This document shows positions 33,273 through 36,418 of a stretch of DNA of 36,418 bases, piece by piece. Made by a program: the position numbers and the translations under genes. Within the stretch, counting starts at the first letter, position 1, and each line of letters begins with the position of its first letter. Source of the stretch: Bacteroidetes bacterium RIFCSPLOWO2_12_FULL_35_15. Lineage in GTDB: Bacteria; Bacteroidota; Bacteroidia; 2-12-FULL-35-15. Location of the stretch: NCBI GenBank assembly GCA_001769385.1, contig MEPB01000106.1:1-36418 (forward strand). Direction: 5' to 3'. The notes below the pieces were generated by a model. It saw only the letters and a program-made list of their open reading frames with translations. It did no database searches and was not told the origin of the DNA.

Positions 33273-34274
33273 ATGAAAAATTTATCTTTTGTATTCATCT
33301 CTTTTTTAATTGCGACCGGATCATTTTTTTTCAACATTTCCACATTGGCAAGTGCCAATGATACATTGTATGCAAACATTACATCTTCACAGGCAAATGA
33401 CACGATCATTGCGTATGGCAACAATCCATGGTTTGTTATTCTGGATGTAAGAACGCCTTCGGAATATGCAACAACTCATTTATCGGAAGGAGTAAATATT
33501 GATTATTATTCTGCCACATTCGCAGCTACATTGGCAACACTAAATAAAAGCAAGGTTTATTTATTGCATTGCGCTTCCGGAGGTAGAAGCGGGCAAGTGT
33601 ACACCATGATGCAAAATTTGCATTTCAGAAGAGTTTATAATATGATTGGAGGAACGAATGCATGGACGAGTGCAGGGTTTCCGGGTACAACTTTCGTAGC
33701 GCCTGTTGTCGGAGCGCTTTGCGATACAAATAGTGCATTTGTTTCAACTCCTCTCAATCAAACAGATTCTATTCAACTCACCATAACCAATGCTGCTAAT
33801 TCTGTTTTATCATTTACGGGAATAACCGGAATTTCAGGAACGGATTTTACAACAAATTTTAATACCGGTGAATCTATTCTTGGTGCAAGAGATTATTCAT
33901 TCAATGTATATTATACTCCAACAGACCTCATTTCAGATAATACCATTTTTTCTATTCAAAGCAATGGAGGGATAATTAATTTTTATTTGTCGGGGACAGC
34001 ATCAGCTGCAACCGGCATAAATAATTCTGCTGAAAATACTTTTTCAATTTACAATGATAATGTAAGTCATGTAGTTAGTTTTAACCTGAATAATGTAAAA
34101 AATAGTCCTTCCATTATTTCAATTGTTGATGTGAATGGAAAATTAGTATATGAGCAGCAGCACACCGGTCAACTGGTTTCAGTTGATTATTCCACCTGGA
34201 AAAGTAATATGTATTTTTTAAGGATCACTGAAAATGGGATTTCAAAAACTTATAAACTTCCTTTGATTCGCTAA
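33273..34274 (+). CDS. Secreted rhodanese-domain protein with a T9SS sorting domain
   Basis: This 333-residue exported protein has a signal peptide (about 1-28, ending LASA). The rhodanese domain (about 33-140) has the LDVRTPSEYATTHL motif (57-70) and the active loop HCASGGRSG with catalytic Cys100 intact. An Ig-like or choice-of-anchor beta domain follows (about 145-245). The C-terminal 75 residues (FSIYNDNV near 257, VDVNGKLVYEQ at 286-296, YFLRITENGISKTYKLPLIR in pieces) form the type A sorting domain of the type IX secretion system. It may handle thiosulfate, sulfide or persulfide at the cell surface; the substrate is inferred only from the family. A TAnnTTTG promoter precedes it. Confidence 0.9.
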   Translation: MKNLSFVFISFLIATGSFFFNISTLASANDTLYANITSSQANDTIIAYGNNPWFVILDVRTPSEYATTHLSEGVNIDYYSATFAATLATLNKSKVYLLHCASGGRSGQVYTMMQNLHFRRVYNMIGGTNAWTSAGFPGTTFVAPVVGALCDTNSAFVSTPLNQTDSIQLTITNAANSVLSFTGITGISGTDFTTNFNTGESILGARDYSFNVYYTPTDLISDNTIFSIQSNGGIINFYLSGTASAATGINNSAENTFSIYNDNVSHVVSFNLNNVKNSPSIISIVDVNGKLVYEQQHTGQLVSVDYSTWKSNMYFLRITENGISKTYKLPLIR

Positions 34275-34442
34275 GATAATGTTGCCTAATTGATCGAAAG
34301 ATTAAATTTGAAATACTATATGTTGGTCAGAAAACCAAGATAAGAGAAGTTTTGTATTCCTTAGGTGTAAAACAAAAATCCCAACCAATAAAACCCTACC
34401 TTTAATTTCATGATTTTAGACATAAAAACAGGATAAATTTTA

Positions 34443-36092
34443 ATGAAAATATTACTTACTACTCTTAATTCAAAATACATTCATATCAATCTGGCAATTC
34501 GGCAATTGTATCAATTGAATAAAGAATACAAAGGCATAGCCTGGAAAGAATTTACTATCAAAGAAGACAAAGATGATGTTGCAGAACAGTGTGCGACTTT
34601 TGATGTGGTTGCATTTAGTTGTTATATCTGGAACATTACTCAAACTTTAGAAGTTGCTAAAAAAATCAAAGCAATAAATCAAGAAACAAAAATTTTGTTA
34701 GGTGGACCGGAAGTGAGCTACGAATGGGGAAATGTAATTGCAAAAAACGAAATTGATTTTATTATTACCGGTGAAGGAGAAATTCCTTTCCAGGAATTTT
34801 TACGATCTTATCCTAATGTGGAGCAGGTTTCCAATTTGGTAAGAAAGGTTGGGAATGAAGTTGTGTATAAGGAGAAATCAGTTTTATTTGATTTAAAAAA
34901 TTATACCAATTTAATGCCCTATTCAGATGATGTTATTGAAGAATTAAAAAATAAAGTATTGTATGTGGAGACATCGAGAGGCTGTCCCTATAAATGCGAG
35001 TTCTGTTTAGCAAGTTTAGATAATGTTGTTCGCTATTTACCCAATGAACACATCAAAGCGAATCTTTTGTTTTTGATGGAACATGGGCGTGTGGTTAAAT
35101 TTTTGGACAGGACATTTAATATCAAAAAAGATTTCACGATTGATATTTTTAAATTTATTTTGGAACATCATCGTCCTGGAAATGTTTTTCAATTTGAAAT
35201 TACGGCAGATATTGTTCAGTCCGAAATAATTGATTTTATTCATGCTCATGTGCCTAAAGGTTTGTTTCGATTTGAGATCGGAATACAAACTGTGAATCAA
35301 AAAGCAAACCTGGAAGTTAGCCGGAAACAAAATTTCGATAAAACGAAAGGTATTATTCAATCATTGTCCGGCAAAATTGAAATGCACCTGGATCTGATTG
35401 TTGGTTTGCCCTTTGATTATTGGGAGGATATTAAATACAGTTTCGAAGAGGTATTTAAATTGTTTGCTCCGGAATTACAATTAGGCTTTTTAAAATTTTT
35501 GAAAGGAACTCCCATGCGCGATAAGCATAAGGAACATGAATTTGTATTTGACCCAAATCCTCCTTATCAGATCATTGAAAGTAAATATTTATCAAAAGAA
35601 CAACTGAATCAAATTGTAGTAGTGGAAAATGCATTGGAAATTTATTGGAATAAAAATAAAACGATTCGCACCCTTAAATATGTGACAAAACAATATAGTA
35701 TTTTCGACTTTTTATTGGGACTTGGAAATTATTTTGTGGAGCGGAGAGAATTTCATAAATATTCTTTGAAAGATGTTTACGAAATTATTTTTCAGTTTGC
35801 AGAAATACATTATTCGAATGATAATACTTTAAAACAATTGATTGCAATTGATTATTATTTACAAGCCAAAATAAAACCTCAAACATTATTTCTGGAAGAA
35901 ATTCCATTAAATGAAAAACGGAGGTTGATAGAAAAATTGAATTTGAATCATCATAAATTCAGATATATTATTTTACCTGTTGAATTTGATCTCCGATTAT
36001 TCGAGAAAGAAAGCACTATTGAAAACAATGCGAATAACCTGATCATTCAATATAATGGTACCAGTGAAGCCGAAGTAATTTTCGATAATTAA
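34443..36092 (+). CDS. B12-binding-domain radical SAM protein (DUF4080 type)
   Basis: This 549-residue protein has an N-terminal cobalamin-binding-like Rossmann domain (about 1-145, ILLTTLNSKYIHINLAIRQL, with GGPEVSYEW and ITGEGE). A radical SAM domain follows, with the cluster motif Cys181-xxx-Cys185-xx-Cys188 in ETSRGCPYKCEFCLAS and TADIV and GLPFDYWEDI farther on. The C-terminal part (about 400-549) is the extra domain of the DUF4080 group. The canonical DxHxxG cobalamin motif is not evident, so B12 may not be bound. The reaction is unknown. It may be a tRNA- or lipid-modifying enzyme, but I have no evidence for either. Confidence 0.88.
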   Translation: MKILLTTLNSKYIHINLAIRQLYQLNKEYKGIAWKEFTIKEDKDDVAEQCATFDVVAFSCYIWNITQTLEVAKKIKAINQETKILLGGPEVSYEWGNVIAKNEIDFIITGEGEIPFQEFLRSYPNVEQVSNLVRKVGNEVVYKEKSVLFDLKNYTNLMPYSDDVIEELKNKVLYVETSRGCPYKCEFCLASLDNVVRYLPNEHIKANLLFLMEHGRVVKFLDRTFNIKKDFTIDIFKFILEHHRPGNVFQFEITADIVQSEIIDFIHAHVPKGLFRFEIGIQTVNQKANLEVSRKQNFDKTKGIIQSLSGKIEMHLDLIVGLPFDYWEDIKYSFEEVFKLFAPELQLGFLKFLKGTPMRDKHKEHEFVFDPNPPYQIIESKYLSKEQLNQIVVVENALEIYWNKNKTIRTLKYVTKQYSIFDFLLGLGNYFVERREFHKYSLKDVYEIIFQFAEIHYSNDNTLKQLIAIDYYLQAKIKPQTLFLEEIPLNEKRRLIEKLNLNHHKFRYIILPVEFDLRLFEKESTIENNANNLIIQYNGTSEAEVIFDN

Positions 36093-36104
36093 GTATAGCT
36101 TTTA

Positions 36105-36112
36105 TATCTTTG
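36105..36112 (+). promoter_or_regulatory. -7 element of the broken msrC-like gene
   Basis: TATCTTTG, an exact consensus match 13 bases before the ATG. The promoter is intact although the gene is not. Confidence 0.6.
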
Positions 36113-36125
36113 CAAAAAATATCAA

Positions 36126-36353
36126 ATGGCTGAATCATTTATTGTTTCCGGGAATACAAAAGAAGAAAAATACGGATCACTTATTCCTCAGATCAAGGCA
36201 TTGACTGAAGGCGAGACCGATGTAATTGCAAACCTTGCAAATATCATGTCGGCTCTAAAGTACGGGATGAATTTCTTTTGGGTAGGGATTTATTTTGTGC
36301 GAACAACCTCATCCGCCTTTCAGGCACCTTCTCCGAAGGGCAATGTCATATGA
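36126..36353 (+). pseudogene. msrC: Truncated free methionine-R-sulfoxide reductase (GAF domain)
   Basis: The first 58 codons match the start of the GAF-type free methionine-(R)-sulfoxide reductase (YebR/MsrC): KYGSLIPQIKALTEGETD, ANLANIMSALKYG and FFWVGIYFV. After codon 58 (36299) family homology stops abruptly where ELVLGPFQG and the catalytic cysteines should follow. The frame runs into a repeat (TTSSAFQAPSPKGNVI) and stops at 36353. The normal length is about 155 residues, so the product lacks the active site and should be non-functional. The cause is probably an inserted repeat and mobile element; the 3' part may lie beyond the window. Confidence 0.82.
36306..36340. repeat. Short GC-rich repeat at the msrC break point
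   Basis: CCTCATCCGCC, CAGGCACC and TTCTCCGAAGGG resemble the dispersed 'CCTCATCCGCC...CCTTCTCC' repeats of many bacterial genomes. It is GC-richer than its surroundings and begins just after the last msrC-like codon. Confidence 0.5.
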
Positions 36354-36367
36354 TAAGGTAGAATTAT

Positions 36368-36375
36368 TATATTTG
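36368..36375 (+). promoter_or_regulatory. -7 element at the right edge
   Basis: TATATTTG matches TAnnTTTG only 5 bases before the ATG at 36380, so the transcript would be almost leaderless. Confidence 0.4.
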
Positions 36376-36379
36376 TAAA

Positions 36380-36418
36380 ATGGAACTAATAGAAATTACA
36401 AAAAAACTGAATACACAA
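36380..36418 (+). mobile_element. Start of a possible IS1595-type transposase, cut by the window end
   Basis: Thirteen codons (MELIEITKKLNTQ) run to the edge. The beginning resembles the N-terminus of IS1595-family transposases, which start with a similar helix before a zinc-ribbon domain. This is pattern recall on very little sequence. Its position right after a broken gene fits an insertion sequence, whose left end might lie near 36338. Confidence 0.35.

Overview
The window is AT-rich DNA from a member of the Bacteroidota. The evidence is a secreted protein with a type IX secretion sorting tail, many small lipoproteins with SC or AC lipoboxes, a DUF4296 lipoprotein, a LuxE-like acyltransferase, the TAnnTTTG promoter element in front of many genes, few visible Shine-Dalgarno sites and several TTG starts. 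Genus and family cannot be decided from the sequence.

Region 1 (about 1-2430) holds three small proteins (a secreted carboxypeptidase-regulatory-like domain protein, a MORN-variant repeat protein and a lysine-rich basic protein) and an orphan PhoB-like response regulator on the minus strand. Region 2 (2561-12219) is an inorganic-carbon uptake island: Can-type carbonic anhydrase, SulP transporter, an unknown small protein, a second closely related SulP, a second beta-carbonic anhydrase, DabA and DabB. It ends at a clean terminator. Region 3 (12290-21259) is a phosphate block: an OprO/OprP-like porin, pstS, pstC, pstA, pstB and phoU, then a DUF47 protein with a PiT-family transporter. Together these cover outer-membrane entry, high-affinity ABC uptake, low-affinity uptake and regulation.

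Region 4 (21271-36092) is mixed housekeeping and accessory content: lipoproteins, a LuxE-like protein, a YdcF/SanA-like protein, tyrS, a nucleoside-diphosphate-sugar epimerase-like protein, an SDR and VOC pair, a fatty acid desaturase, a conserved unknown, a secreted rhodanese and a B12-binding radical SAM protein. The right end holds an msrC-like gene broken after about 58 codons by a repeat, followed by what looks like the start of an IS1595-type transposase.

The two most notable signals are in the phosphate block. First, direct repeats of a TTAACA-like hexamer with an 11-bp period stand at the same distances (37 and 48 bp) upstream of the -7 element of the porin, pstS, pstC and DUF47 promoters. 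This looks like the Pho box of this lineage, and weaker versions occur in front of the region 1 genes and the response regulator. Second, PstC carries in its first periplasmic loop an insert of about 100 residues that aligns with the second lobe of the neighbouring PstS but has lost the phosphate-binding motif. Several short palindromic repeat families are scattered through the window; one pair has cores in opposite orientation.
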